Source: Candidatus Binataceae bacterium
GTDB lineage: Bacteria > Desulfobacterota > Binatia > Binatales > Binataceae
Reading direction: 5' to 3'
NCBI GenBank assembly: GCA_035500095.1
Contig: DATJXN010000002.1
Coordinates: 1-57,033 of the forward strand
Length of the DNA: 57,033 nt
The notes below the pieces were generated by a model. The model was not told the DNA's origin, ran no database searches, and worked only from the letters and a program-made list of their open reading frames with translations. Below are positions 33,143 through 41,999 of the stretch, piece after piece. Position 1 is the first letter of the stretch. The number at the start of each line of letters is the position of its first letter. A program made the translations under genes and the position numbers.

Positions 33143-34590
33143 AGGGGCGTCTCCTGGTTGTCGACGACGAACGCGGCATCCTGGTCGCGCTAAAGGGGCT
33201 CTTCGGCAAGGAGGGCTACGAAGTCGAAACCGCGGAGTCGGGCGAGGAGGCGCTGGCCAGGGTCAAGGCCGGACCCTTCGACGTGATAATCACCGACCTC
33301 AGCCTGCAGGGGATGAGCGGACTTGACCTGATGCGCAGTGTGCGCCAGCTGGATCCCCGATGCGCGGTGCTGATGATCACGGCATACGGAACGCAGCGCA
33401 TCGCGGTCGAAGCGATGAAGGCCGGCGCGGAAGATTACCTGCCCAAACCGTTCGACAACGACGAGCTGCGGATCAAAGTCGGCAACGTGATGGAGAAGCA
33501 GCTGCTGAGGCGCGCCTATAACCGGCTCGTCGAGCAGGTGAATCTCGAGAGCGGACGCTTTGCCGGCATGATCGGCCAGTCGCCCGCGATGATGCGGGTG
33601 TTCGAGACGATCGAAAAGGTCGCGCCGACCGACGTCACCGTCCTGGTCCGCGGCGAGTCCGGCACCGGCAAGGAACTGGTCGCGCGCGCGATCCACAACC
33701 GCAGCCCGCGTGCGAGCGGGCCGTTCGTGCCGGTCAATTGCGCCGCGTTCGCCCGCGAACTCGTCGAAAGCGAACTCTTCGGCCATGAAAAGGGCGCCTT
33801 TACCGGCGCGATCGCGCGGCGCGAGGGCAAGTTCGAGGCGGCCGAGGGCGGCACCCTGTTCCTCGACGAAATCGGCGACATGAGCCTCGAGACCCAAGCC
33901 AAGCTGCTGCGCGTCATCCAGGAAAAGCGCTTCGAACGGATCGGCGGCAACGAGCCGCTGGTCGCCGACGTCCGCATCGTCGCAGCCACCAACCAGAACC
34001 TCGAAGCGATGGCCGCCGATGGGCGGTTTCGCGAGGACCTCTACTACCGGATCAAGGTGGTCGAAGTCCGCATTCCGCCGCTACGCGAGCGGCGCGCCGA
34101 TATCGCGCCGATGGCGCTGCACTTTCTCGACGAAGCGTGCAAACAGTTCGGCGCGCCACGCAAAACGCTCGCTCCCGAGGCGATGAGGGCCTGCGTCGAA
34201 AACCCCTGGCGCGGCAACGTGCGCTCGCTCAAGGCGGCGATCGAACAAGCGGTGATCCTGTCCGCGGCAAACGAGATCACGCCAGCCGAACTGCTCGGCG
34301 CCGCCGCGGACGACGACACCCCTCCCGCTCCTGACGGCGACGGCGAGAGCGTGGCGCCGTCCGCCGAAGCGACGGCGGCGGCCGGCGGCGCCGGCGAGGT
34401 CAGGTTCCGCGAGGCCAAGGAAAAATTCGTCAGTCAGTGGGAGCGCGATTTTTTTATCAACGCGCTCAGGGCGAGCGGCGGCAATATCTCGCGCGCCGCC
34501 GAGCGGGCCGGGATGTACCGGCAGAACTTTCAGCAAAAGATGCGCGAGCTCGGAATCACGGTCGACGACCTCGGACTAAAGGACGAATGA
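33139..34590 (+). CDS. NtrC-family sigma-54-dependent response regulator
   Basis: The 483-residue regulator has a receiver domain with phospho-acceptor Asp53 ([10 protein letters not shown]), an AAA+ domain with Walker A GESGTGKE (172-179), the sigma-54-contacting GAFTGA (219-224) and Walker B FLDEIGD (241-247), then an Ala/Asp-rich linker and a Fis-type helix-turn-helix ([20 protein letters not shown]). When phosphorylated by the kinase encoded just upstream it should open sigma-54 promoters. The start overlaps the kinase stop (ATGA). I saw no clear TGGCAC-N5-TTGC site in the adjacent spacers, so its targets are probably elsewhere. Confidence 0.95.
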   Translation: MKGRLLVVDDERGILVALKGLFGKEGYEVETAESGEEALARVKAGPFDVIITDLSLQGMSGLDLMRSVRQLDPRCAVLMITAYGTQRIAVEAMKAGAEDYLPKPFDNDELRIKVGNVMEKQLLRRAYNRLVEQVNLESGRFAGMIGQSPAMMRVFETIEKVAPTDVTVLVRGESGTGKELVARAIHNRSPRASGPFVPVNCAAFARELVESELFGHEKGAFTGAIARREGKFEAAEGGTLFLDEIGDMSLETQAKLLRVIQEKRFERIGGNEPLVADVRIVAATNQNLEAMAADGRFREDLYYRIKVVEVRIPPLRERRADIAPMALHFLDEACKQFGAPRKTLAPEAMRACVENPWRGNVRSLKAAIEQAVILSAANEITPAELLGAAADDDTPPAPDGDGESVAPSAEATAAAGGAGEVRFREAKEKFVSQWERDFFINALRASGGNISRAAERAGMYRQNFQQKMRELGITVDDLGLKDE

Positions 34591-34681
34591 AGGCGATCCG
34601 AACCGGACTCGCGCCTGCGCGATGACGCGATCTCGCGCTTGCGCGATGGAGCAATCCCGCGCTTGCGCCTTGGAGGCAGAC

Positions 34682-35167
34682 ATGAGCGAGACAACGGATT
34701 TCAATCCCCACGAAGACGGCAGCGCGCTCAGGATTTCCCCTCCGGCGCTCGCCGGACTATTGCTCGCAGGGTTGCTCCTGCTGCATCTACTCGGCGGGGG
34801 CCGTCATCGGTTCGTCCATCCGCATGAGTTGCTGGGCTTGCTGACGGTCGCCGCGGGCGTCGGGCTTTCATCGTACGCAGCCGCGCTCTTCGCTGCGCGT
34901 GCGACCACGAAAAATCCGCACGGAGAGCCGACGGCGTTCATCACCGAGGGACCCTATACTTTCACGCGCAACCCGATGTACCTCGGTCTTGCGGCGGCGC
35001 TGCTCGGCTTCGCGCTGTTCTTCGGTTCGCCCGCGATGCTGCTCGCGCCCGTGCTCTTTTACCTGGCGATCGACCGGATGTTGATCCCGCATGAAGAGGC
35101 GACGATGGAACGCCTGTTCGGCGAGCGGTACCTCGACTACAAGCGCCGCGTCCAGCGCTGGCTCTAA
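34682..35167 (+). CDS. ICMT-like membrane methyltransferase family protein
   Basis: The ATG at 34682 has GGAGG six bases upstream; the frame opens at 34622 but the earlier part is a low-complexity GC repeat. The 161-residue protein has four hydrophobic segments and the family signature near the C-terminal half: YTFTRNPMYLG and EEATMERLFGERYLDYKRRV, which forms the cofactor site of isoprenylcysteine carboxyl methyltransferase-like (PEMT/ICMT) proteins. The bacterial substrates are mostly unknown. It is in line with the two-component genes and pspA. Confidence 0.85.
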   Translation: MSETTDFNPHEDGSALRISPPALAGLLLAGLLLLHLLGGGRHRFVHPHELLGLLTVAAGVGLSSYAAALFAARATTKNPHGEPTAFITEGPYTFTRNPMYLGLAAALLGFALFFGSPAMLLAPVLFYLAIDRMLIPHEEATMERLFGERYLDYKRRVQRWL

Positions 35168-35216
35168 TCGGCCCGGGGAGACGACGCGGCGCGCGCACAA
35201 AAAGGAGGAACTGGCG

Positions 35217-35966
35217 ATGTTCATTTCAAGATTGAAAAGCCTCATCGGTGGAAAATTCAGCCGCTGGCTCAAGGCGCGCGAAACGCACGACCCCGAGGCA
35301 GTTTACGAGGCCGCGATCTCGGACCGCATCCGGCGCTATCAGCAGCTCAAGACCGCGGCTGCCGGCGCGATCTACATGCGCAACAAGCTCGAGCGCGAGC
35401 TCGCGGAAAAGTCCGCCGAACTGGCCGAGGTCGCGGAGCAGGCTGGGCAAGCCGCCGATCTCAACGAGGATCAGTGCGCGCTGATTCTTATCCGCCGCAA
35501 GCACGAGATCGAAGCCGACTGCGAGCGGGTCAAGGAGGAGTTCGCGCAGCTCACCCTGGAGGTCGAGGACGCAAAGAAAAATCTCGCCGGCTTCAAGAGC
35601 GAAATCGACAAGCTCAAGACCGAGAAGGTCAGGATGCTCGCGCGGCTGCGCAACGCGCAGGCGCGCATACGCGTCGAGCGGGCGCTCGAAGGGCTTGCCT
35701 ACGATGAAGACCTGCGCGCGTTGCAGGAGGTGCGCGAGTCGATTCAGCAGATGCTCACGCGCTCAGGCGTGAATCGCGAACTTCATGGCGCCGAGATCGA
35801 TCAAAAGCTCGAGGAGATTCGCCGCCGCAACGCCGAAGCCAAAGTCCAGGCCGAGCTCGACGAGCTCAAGCGCAGCCGCCGGCCGCCGCTCGTCCCGATG
35901 GACGTGTTCACGGGCGGCGTGCACGCAAACGGCCAGGGCGCCGGGGCGCCCCAGCCGCGCGGCTGA
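35217..35966 (+). CDS. PspA/IM30-family membrane-protection protein
   Basis: Start at the ATG 35217 with AAGGAGG upstream, 249 residues. The protein is almost wholly helical coiled coil, with an N-terminal amphipathic start (FISRLKSLIGGKFSRWL), ETHDPEAVYEAAI, long Glu/Lys/Arg heptads (residues 45-190) and a disordered Pro/Gly tail. PspA-type proteins assemble on the inner membrane and limit proton leakage under stress. The sequence is shifted from classical PspA, so this is a family call. Its location behind a sigma-54 two-component system is notable, since pspA is under sigma-54 control in enterobacteria. Confidence 0.82.
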   Translation: MFISRLKSLIGGKFSRWLKARETHDPEAVYEAAISDRIRRYQQLKTAAAGAIYMRNKLERELAEKSAELAEVAEQAGQAADLNEDQCALILIRRKHEIEADCERVKEEFAQLTLEVEDAKKNLAGFKSEIDKLKTEKVRMLARLRNAQARIRVERALEGLAYDEDLRALQEVRESIQQMLTRSGVNRELHGAEIDQKLEEIRRRNAEAKVQAELDELKRSRRPPLVPMDVFTGGVHANGQGAGAPQPRG

Positions 35967-35995
35967 AGAGCCGCGCAGATATCGCACGTCCGCAG

Positions 35996-37405
35996 CTAAG
36001 GCTTGGCGCCGGCGAGCGAGCGCGCCGCATCGGAAATCGAGTTGACGATGAACTGGTAGCCGGTGCATCGGCACAGGTTGCCGGAAAGCCCGTGCCGGAT
36101 CGCCGCCTCGTCCGGATTCGGATTGTCACGCAGCAGTTGCAGCGCCGACATCACCATCCCGGGCGTGCAGTAACCGCATTGCTGGCCGTGGTTGCGCACG
36201 AACGACTCCTGCAGCGGATGCAGATGATGGATGTCCGAGGCCAGCGACTCGATCGTCTCGACGGAACATCCATCAAGGTCGGCGGCCAAGACGGAGCAGC
36301 TTTTGACCGTGCACCCGTCGAGCATCACCGTGCACGCACCGCAGCTTCCGGTGCCGCAGCCGATATGCGTGCCGGTAAGCCCGATCACCTCGCGCAAAAG
36401 GTCGGCCAGGACCATCCGGTTGTCCGCCTCGACGCGCCGCTGCTGCCCGTTTACCGAGATCGCGACCGCGGTGCGAAGCGCTCCGCCGATCGCTCCGGCG
36501 GCGGTTTTGCGCGGCGCCGGCGCGGCCGGCGCGGTTCTTCTGCCGGCCTCGGGCGTCTGCTGCGAGGGCGCGCGCCCCGCAGCGATCGACAGCGCGCGGC
36601 CGGCGAAGAGCGCGGCCATCTCGCGGCGGTATTCGGCGCTCGCGTTGAGGTCCGCGGGCGGATCGATGCAGGCGGCGCGGACGCGCCGCGCGACGGCCTC
36701 GATCGCGTCGGCGCCGGCGCCGCGCGCCAGTTCCGCGCTCACGTCGAGCGCGACGGGCGTCGGGCCGACGCCGCCGATTGCGATTCGCGCGCCCTTGTCG
36801 CTCACGATCGCCGCGACGTTGACGATCGCGAAATTGCCTTCGACGCGATGGAGCCGCGTATAGGCGCCGCGCGCCGCGCCGAGCTTGGGCACCACGACCT
36901 CGACCAGGATCTCCTCGGGCCCCAGCGCCGTCTCCATCAGGTTCGTAAAGAATTTGTCCGCGGCGACCTCGCGCTCGCCCTTTTTGCTGCGCAGGATCAT
37001 GCGCGCGCCGGCCGCGGTCAGCACGGGGCTGTAATCCGCCGCCGGATCGGCATGGGCGAGGCTGCCTCCGATAGTGCCGCGATTGCGCACCTGGACGTCG
37101 CCGATGAAGGCGGCCGCCTCGGCCAGCACCGCGCAGTGGCGCGCGACGAGCGAGTCGCGCTGGATTTCATGATGGTGCGTGCCGGCGCCAATCCGCAGCG
37201 CGTCACGATCTTCGCGCACGTAGCGGCGGCCGTCGATACGGCTGAGGCTCAGCACGAGGCGCGGACGCACGAGCCCCAGCGCCATCATCGGCATCAGGCT
37301 CATCCCGCCCGAGAGCAGCTTGACGTCGCCGTCGCCGTCGGCGAGCAGGGCCAGCGCGTCCTCGAGTTTGTCAGGTGAGTGAAACTCGAATTCCTGGGTG
37401 ATCAT
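35996..37405 (-). CDS. molybdenum hydroxylase FAD-binding and 2Fe-2S subunits fused in one protein
   Basis: Start at ATG 37405, overlapping the large-subunit stop by four bases; the longer frame to 37891 is an overlap artefact. The 469-residue protein joins two subunits that are normally separate in CoxMSL/xanthine dehydrogenase enzymes. Residues 1-275 are the FAD part (GGMSLMPMMA at 33-42, RNRGTIGGSLAHADPAAD at 108-125). After an Ala/Pro linker (280-308), residues 312-469 are the iron-sulfur part with one cluster at C350, C355, C358, C370 and the second at C410, C413, C445, C447. It passes electrons from the Mo centre in the large subunit to FAD. Substrate unknown. Confidence 0.9.
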   Translation of the reverse strand: MITQEFEFHSPDKLEDALALLADGDGDVKLLSGGMSLMPMMALGLVRPRLVLSLSRIDGRRYVREDRDALRIGAGTHHHEIQRDSLVARHCAVLAEAAAFIGDVQVRNRGTIGGSLAHADPAADYSPVLTAAGARMILRSKKGEREVAADKFFTNLMETALGPEEILVEVVVPKLGAARGAYTRLHRVEGNFAIVNVAAIVSDKGARIAIGGVGPTPVALDVSAELARGAGADAIEAVARRVRAACIDPPADLNASAEYRREMAALFAGRALSIAAGRAPSQQTPEAGRRTAPAAPAPRKTAAGAIGGALRTAVAISVNGQQRRVEADNRMVLADLLREVIGLTGTHIGCGTGSCGACTVMLDGCTVKSCSVLAADLDGCSVETIESLASDIHHLHPLQESFVRNHGQQCGYCTPGMVMSALQLLRDNPNPDEAAIRHGLSGNLCRCTGYQFIVNSISDAARSLAGAKP

Positions 37406-39867
37406 CGCGCCGCACCTCCTCCTCCGTTGACCGAACGTTTCGGCGCCGACCGGATCGCGCCAAACAGACGCTCGGGCGAAAGCGGCATCTCGAGCAGCCG
37501 CAAATCGAGTTCGGGCAAGGCGTTCTCGACCGCGCTGCAGATCGCGCCGAGGATGGCCGCCACGCCGGATTCGCCCACGCCCTTGGTGCCGAGCGGCGTG
37601 AACGGCGAACGCGTCTCCTGATGCCCCAATTCGAGCGGCGGAATCTCCACCGCGGTCGGCAGCGTGTAGTCCATGAAGGTGCCGGTTTTGAACTGGCCGT
37701 TCTCGTCGTAAACCAGATGCTCGTAGATCGCACCGCCGATGCCTTGCGCGATACCGCCGTGCACGTTGCCCTCGGCGAGCATCGGATTCACCACGACGCC
37801 GCTGTCGTGAATCATGCAGACCCGTAGCAGCTGGAGCCTGCCGCTTGCGGGATCGACTTCGACGATCGCGCCGACCACCGCGTTCGGCCATGACGGATAG
37901 GCCGAGGTACGCCCCTGCGGATCGCCTTCCTGGTAGATGTTGGGATGGCGGAAGTAGCGTGTCGCCTCAAGTCCGGGTTCGATCTCCTTGGCGTGGATTC
38001 CGAAAGTGTCGCTATAGATCGTGTTAACGACCTCGTTGAACGAGACGAACCGCGCGGGCGCATCTTTGGGAAAGATTTTTCCGCCCTTGCACTGCAAGTC
38101 GGCGGGCAGAACCTCGAGCATGTGGCCCGCGACTTTGAAAATCTTCTCCCTGATCTCGCTGGCCGCAACGAACGTGGCGGAGCCGCCCATGATCACCGCG
38201 CGCGAGCTGTAGTTACCAAGCCCCCATGGGCACAGCTCCGTGTCGCCCTGGACGACGCGCACCGCGCTCACATCGACGCCGAGCGTATCGGCGGCCACCT
38301 GCGCCATCGCGGTTTCGTTCCCGCTGCCGGGCGAGGTCACGCCCGTCAGCACCGTCACCTGCCCGGAGGGATTGACGCGCACCGTGGCGCCGTCGTAGCC
38401 CGCGACCAACAGCGAGGTCGGCAGCGAGCAGCCCTCGGCGACGAGCTCCTGGCCAAGCCCGAGACCGATCCGCCGGCCCTCGCGCAGCGCCTCGGCCTGC
38501 AGCTTGGGAAAATCCGCGTAGCCGACGAGGTCGAGCAGCTTGCGCATCGCGCCCGGGTAATTGCCGCTATCGAGAATCACCCCGCTTGCCTGCTGATAGG
38601 GAAACTCTTCAGGCTGGATGAAATTGCGCATCCGCACAGCAACGCGGTCGAGCCCGGTCTCCTTCGCGACGCCGTCCATCACCCGGTCCATCAGGAACGA
38701 AGCGGTCTCCTTGCCGAAGCCGCGATAGGCGTTCCACGGACATTTGTTGGTGACCACCGGGTAAAGTTCGACATGACAGTTGGGAACCTTGTAGACGGTC
38801 GGGATACAAAAAGTCGTTACAAGGCTCATCTCCCATCCGGCGAGCGCGGCGGGCGCGCCGACGTCGGCGACAATCTTGACCTTGAGCCCGGTGACCTGGC
38901 CGTCGCGCTTGTAGGCGGCCTCGAAGTGGACCTTCTGCTCGCGCGCGTGACCGCCGGTGAGCAGGTTTTCGCTGCGCTCCTCGATCCATTTGACCGGCCG
39001 TCCGAGCTTGCGCGCGAGATAGGCGGTGAGCGGCTCCTCCTGGTAGGTCGGAATCTTGGAGCCGAAAGCGCCGCCGACGTTGGGCTGGATCACGCGGATA
39101 CGGCTCTCTTCCATTCCGATGATGTGCGCGATGAAAGTGCGCAGCGGATGCGGAGCTTGGGTCGAGGCCCAGACCGTGAGCTGATCGCGAAAGGTCTCGT
39201 AGCTGGCGACGTAGCCGCGCGGCTCCATCGGCGCGGCCATGTAGCGCTGCGTCGAAATCGTTCCTTTGATCACGCCGTCGGCCGCGGCGAACGCTCCCGC
39301 GACGTCGCCGGCATCTGTTACCCGCTCCATGACCAGGTTGGTGCCCCATGACGGCTCGATGAGCGGGGCTCCAGGAGCCATCCCGCGCTCGGCGTCGGCG
39401 ACCACCGGCAACTCCTCGTACTCGACCTCGACCAGTTCCGCGGCCTTGCGCGCGGTGTACTTGTCCTCGGCGACGACGACGGCGACGGCTTCGCCCACGT
39501 AGCGCACCTTGTCATGGGCGAGCGGGTACCAGTCATAGGCGCGCACGCCGATTCCCGCCTTGTTGTAGGGCTGGGGAATCGGCTTGGTGTTGCGGCGAAT
39601 CTCCTCGCCGGTGACCACGCAGACAACTCCGGCGGTGGCCTCGGCCGCACGCGTGTCGATCGACTTGATCAGCGCGTGAGCATAGATGCTGCGCACGAGA
39701 GCCATGTGCAGCATGCCCGGGAGCGTGAGGTCGCCGACGTAGATTCCGCGCCCTGCGACGAGCGTCCTGCTGTTGAGCCCCGGCACGCGGCTCCCCAGCG
39801 CGGATTGCGAGTCATGCCCGCCGTGCGCCACGGCGCCGGCGTCCCCCTGCGATTGTTCAGTCGCCAT
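37402..39867 (-). CDS. molybdenum hydroxylase large subunit (xanthine dehydrogenase / CoxL family)
   Basis: With the ATG at 39867 the protein is 821 residues; a TTG 18 bases earlier is the alternative start. It binds the molybdopterin cytosine cofactor. Visible family blocks are NVGGAFGSK, CPWNAYRGFGKETASF, a later GSGNETAMAQVAADTLGV, and a C-terminal GTKGVGESG with the catalytic Glu. The active-site loop reads AYRGFG rather than the AYxCSFR of true form I CO dehydrogenase, so CO oxidation is unlikely. Aldehydes, purines or N-heterocycles are possible substrates. It is the first gene of a two-gene operon with the fused M-S subunit. Confidence 0.92.
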   Translation of the reverse strand: MATEQSQGDAGAVAHGGHDSQSALGSRVPGLNSRTLVAGRGIYVGDLTLPGMLHMALVRSIYAHALIKSIDTRAAEATAGVVCVVTGEEIRRNTKPIPQPYNKAGIGVRAYDWYPLAHDKVRYVGEAVAVVVAEDKYTARKAAELVEVEYEELPVVADAERGMAPGAPLIEPSWGTNLVMERVTDAGDVAGAFAAADGVIKGTISTQRYMAAPMEPRGYVASYETFRDQLTVWASTQAPHPLRTFIAHIIGMEESRIRVIQPNVGGAFGSKIPTYQEEPLTAYLARKLGRPVKWIEERSENLLTGGHAREQKVHFEAAYKRDGQVTGLKVKIVADVGAPAALAGWEMSLVTTFCIPTVYKVPNCHVELYPVVTNKCPWNAYRGFGKETASFLMDRVMDGVAKETGLDRVAVRMRNFIQPEEFPYQQASGVILDSGNYPGAMRKLLDLVGYADFPKLQAEALREGRRIGLGLGQELVAEGCSLPTSLLVAGYDGATVRVNPSGQVTVLTGVTSPGSGNETAMAQVAADTLGVDVSAVRVVQGDTELCPWGLGNYSSRAVIMGGSATFVAASEIREKIFKVAGHMLEVLPADLQCKGGKIFPKDAPARFVSFNEVVNTIYSDTFGIHAKEIEPGLEATRYFRHPNIYQEGDPQGRTSAYPSWPNAVVGAIVEVDPASGRLQLLRVCMIHDSGVVVNPMLAEGNVHGGIAQGIGGAIYEHLVYDENGQFKTGTFMDYTLPTAVEIPPLELGHQETRSPFTPLGTKGVGESGVAAILGAICSAVENALPELDLRLLEMPLSPERLFGAIRSAPKRSVNGGGGAAR

Positions 39868-40182
39868 GAAATTTCCAACCCCCAAATCTCAGTAGTCAGC
39901 GTTGGAGCGCCAATCGCCCGCGCGCCGCTGCCGGGACCGCCCGCTTGATGCCCCGGATAGCTGCCTCTTATCAGAGAGCAGCGGCTTGCGGGTAGCGGAT
40001 CGGAGGCGGCGCTGTCGGACATCCGCCCTCGATCGTCAAGAGCCCCGGGAAATCGGAGAGTCTGTTCAAAGCGAGTTTGACTGGGGATAACATGGTGCCC
40101 AAATCAAAAGGATGGGTATAGTTCCAAGGCACCGGGCCGGCGCGCGCAGGAACGAAGCCATGCCCGATGGAAAGGTCACGAA
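39868..40182. other. 315-base divergent spacer, no gene seen
   Basis: It lies between the molybdenum hydroxylase operon (minus) and the ThDP enzyme (plus), and probably contains both promoters. It includes GGCGGCGC-rich stretches and a TTGACT near 40077, but I could not define a matching -10 box with normal spacing. Confidence 0.4.
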
Positions 40183-41934
40183 ATGGCTGGCAACAAGAAC
40201 GACAGCAGGCCGGGCGCGAGTCCCGTGTCGATTCTCGCGGAGCGCCGCGCGGCGCGTCCGCGCACAGGCGCGCAAATCCTCGTCGATCAGCTTCTCATCC
40301 ATGGCGTCGAGACGGCCTACTGCGTGCCGGGCGAGAGTTACCTCGCGGTGCTCGACGCGCTCTACGACACGCGCGAGCAGATCCGCCTCATCGTGTGCCG
40401 CCAGGAGGGTGGCGCCGCCTACATGGCCGAGGCTTACGGCAAACTCACCGGCCGCCCGGGCATCTGCTTCGTGACGCGCGGCCCCGGCGCGACCAACGCG
40501 AGCGTCGGCGTACATACCGCGTACCAGGACTCGACGCCGATGATCCTCTTCATCGGCCAGGTCGCGCGCTCCTTCGTCGGGCGCGGCGCGTTCCAGGAAC
40601 TCGACTTCTATCGGATGTACGGGCAGATGGCGAAATGGGTCGCGCGAATCGACGACGCGAGCCGCATCCCCGAGCTTATCGCGCGCGCTTTCGCGCTCGC
40701 GACTTCGGGACGGCCGGGCCCGGTGGCAATCGAACTGCCCGAGGACATGCTGCGCGAGGCGGCAACCGCCGTCGACGCGGCTCCCTACAAGACGGTGCAG
40801 GCAACTCCGGGCGCGGCCGAGATGGCGCGGCTGCGCGAGATGCTGGCGGCCGCGCGGAGTCCGCTGATGCTCCTTGGCGGCAGCACCTGGACGGCGCAGG
40901 CCGTCGCGGATATCTCCGCCTTTGTCGAAGCCAACCGGCTCGCGACCGCCAGCACCTTTCGCCGCCAGGACCATATCGACAATCTCCATCCCTGCTACGC
41001 GGGCGACCTCGCGATCGGTCCGAGCGCGAAGTTGGCCGAGCGCGTGGCCAATGCCGACCTCGTCATCGCGGTCGGATCGCGCCTTAGCGAAATCGTAAGC
41101 TCCGGCTACACGCTCTTCGACATCCCGCGCCCCCGGCAGACCCTCATCCACGTGCAGATGGGAGTCGAGGAACTCGGCCGCGTGTACCAGGCGGAGTTGC
41201 CGATCAACTCGGGCATGGCGCAGTTCGCGGCCGCTGCACGGGCGCTGAGGCCGGTGGATTCCGCCGCCTGGGCCGCGGCGACCGCCGCGGCCCACGCCGA
41301 ATATCTCGAATACAGCCTGCCGGTGTCGAATCCGGGCGCGCTGCAACTGGCGGAGATCGTCGCAGCGCTGCGCGACCAGTTGCCGCGCGACACGATCGTC
41401 GCCAACGGCGGAGGCAACTTCGCCGGCTGGGTGCATCGCTTCTGGCGCTATCGCGAGTTCGGCACCCAACTCGGACCGACCAGCGGTTCGATGGGTTACG
41501 GCGTGCCGGCCGGGGTCGCCGCCGCGCTCGCGCATCCGGAGCGCACGGTGTTGTCGTTCTCGGGCGACGGATGCTTTTTGATGAACGGGCAGGAGATCGC
41601 GACTGCGATCCAGTACGGCGCCGCGCCGATCTTCTTCGTGGTCAACAACGGCATGTACGGCACGATCCGGATGCATCAGGAGCGCGAATACCCGGGACGC
41701 GTGAGCGGCACCGCATTGACCAATCCGGATTTCGCGGCGCTCGCGCGCGCCTACGGATTGCACGGCGAAACCTGCGAGCGCACCGCCGAATTCGCGCCCG
41801 CCTTCGAGCGCGCGCGCAAGGCCGGCCGCGCCGCGCTTATCGAGCTGCGCCTCGACCCCGAGGCGATCTCGACACGCACCACGCTGAGCAAGATCAGAGA
41901 GGCGTCGCTGGCGTCGAGGGCCAAAGCGAAATAG
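40183..41934 (+). CDS. thiamine diphosphate-dependent decarboxylase / acetolactate synthase-like
   Basis: The 583-residue protein has the three-domain fold of acetolactate synthase and oxalyl-CoA or benzoylformate decarboxylases. The catalytic Glu is in CRQEGGAAYMAEAYG; the central domain follows. The C-terminal cofactor motif starts with SGDGCFLMNGQEIATAI and ends FFVVNN, the GDG-x26-NN pattern. It carries neither a regulatory subunit gene nor other valine or isoleucine pathway genes next to it, so anabolic acetolactate synthase is unlikely. A CoA-transferase starts 65 bases downstream, an arrangement like oxalyl-CoA decarboxylase with formyl-CoA transferase, but the sequence does not prove that. 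Confidence 0.85.
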   Translation: MAGNKNDSRPGASPVSILAERRAARPRTGAQILVDQLLIHGVETAYCVPGESYLAVLDALYDTREQIRLIVCRQEGGAAYMAEAYGKLTGRPGICFVTRGPGATNASVGVHTAYQDSTPMILFIGQVARSFVGRGAFQELDFYRMYGQMAKWVARIDDASRIPELIARAFALATSGRPGPVAIELPEDMLREAATAVDAAPYKTVQATPGAAEMARLREMLAAARSPLMLLGGSTWTAQAVADISAFVEANRLATASTFRRQDHIDNLHPCYAGDLAIGPSAKLAERVANADLVIAVGSRLSEIVSSGYTLFDIPRPRQTLIHVQMGVEELGRVYQAELPINSGMAQFAAAARALRPVDSAAWAAATAAAHAEYLEYSLPVSNPGALQLAEIVAALRDQLPRDTIVANGGGNFAGWVHRFWRYREFGTQLGPTSGSMGYGVPAGVAAALAHPERTVLSFSGDGCFLMNGQEIATAIQYGAAPIFFVVNNGMYGTIRMHQEREYPGRVSGTALTNPDFAALARAYGLHGETCERTAEFAPAFERARKAGRAALIELRLDPEAISTRTTLSKIREASLASRAKAK

Positions 41935-41999
41935 TCCGTCGGGAAAAAATACTCGGTTGCAGGAGAAAATGCTCAGTTGAAGGATGACGGTAGCGACTG

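Noticed and set aside
37405..37891. N-terminal 162-codon extension of the fused FAD/FeS subunit
   Set aside because: The extension overlaps the Mo large subunit and is Arg-rich noise; the FAD domain starts normally at ATG 37405.
37402..39867. Form I CO dehydrogenase (CoxL)
   Set aside because: The active-site loop reads AYRGFG, not AYxCSFR, so only the broader xanthine dehydrogenase family is supported.
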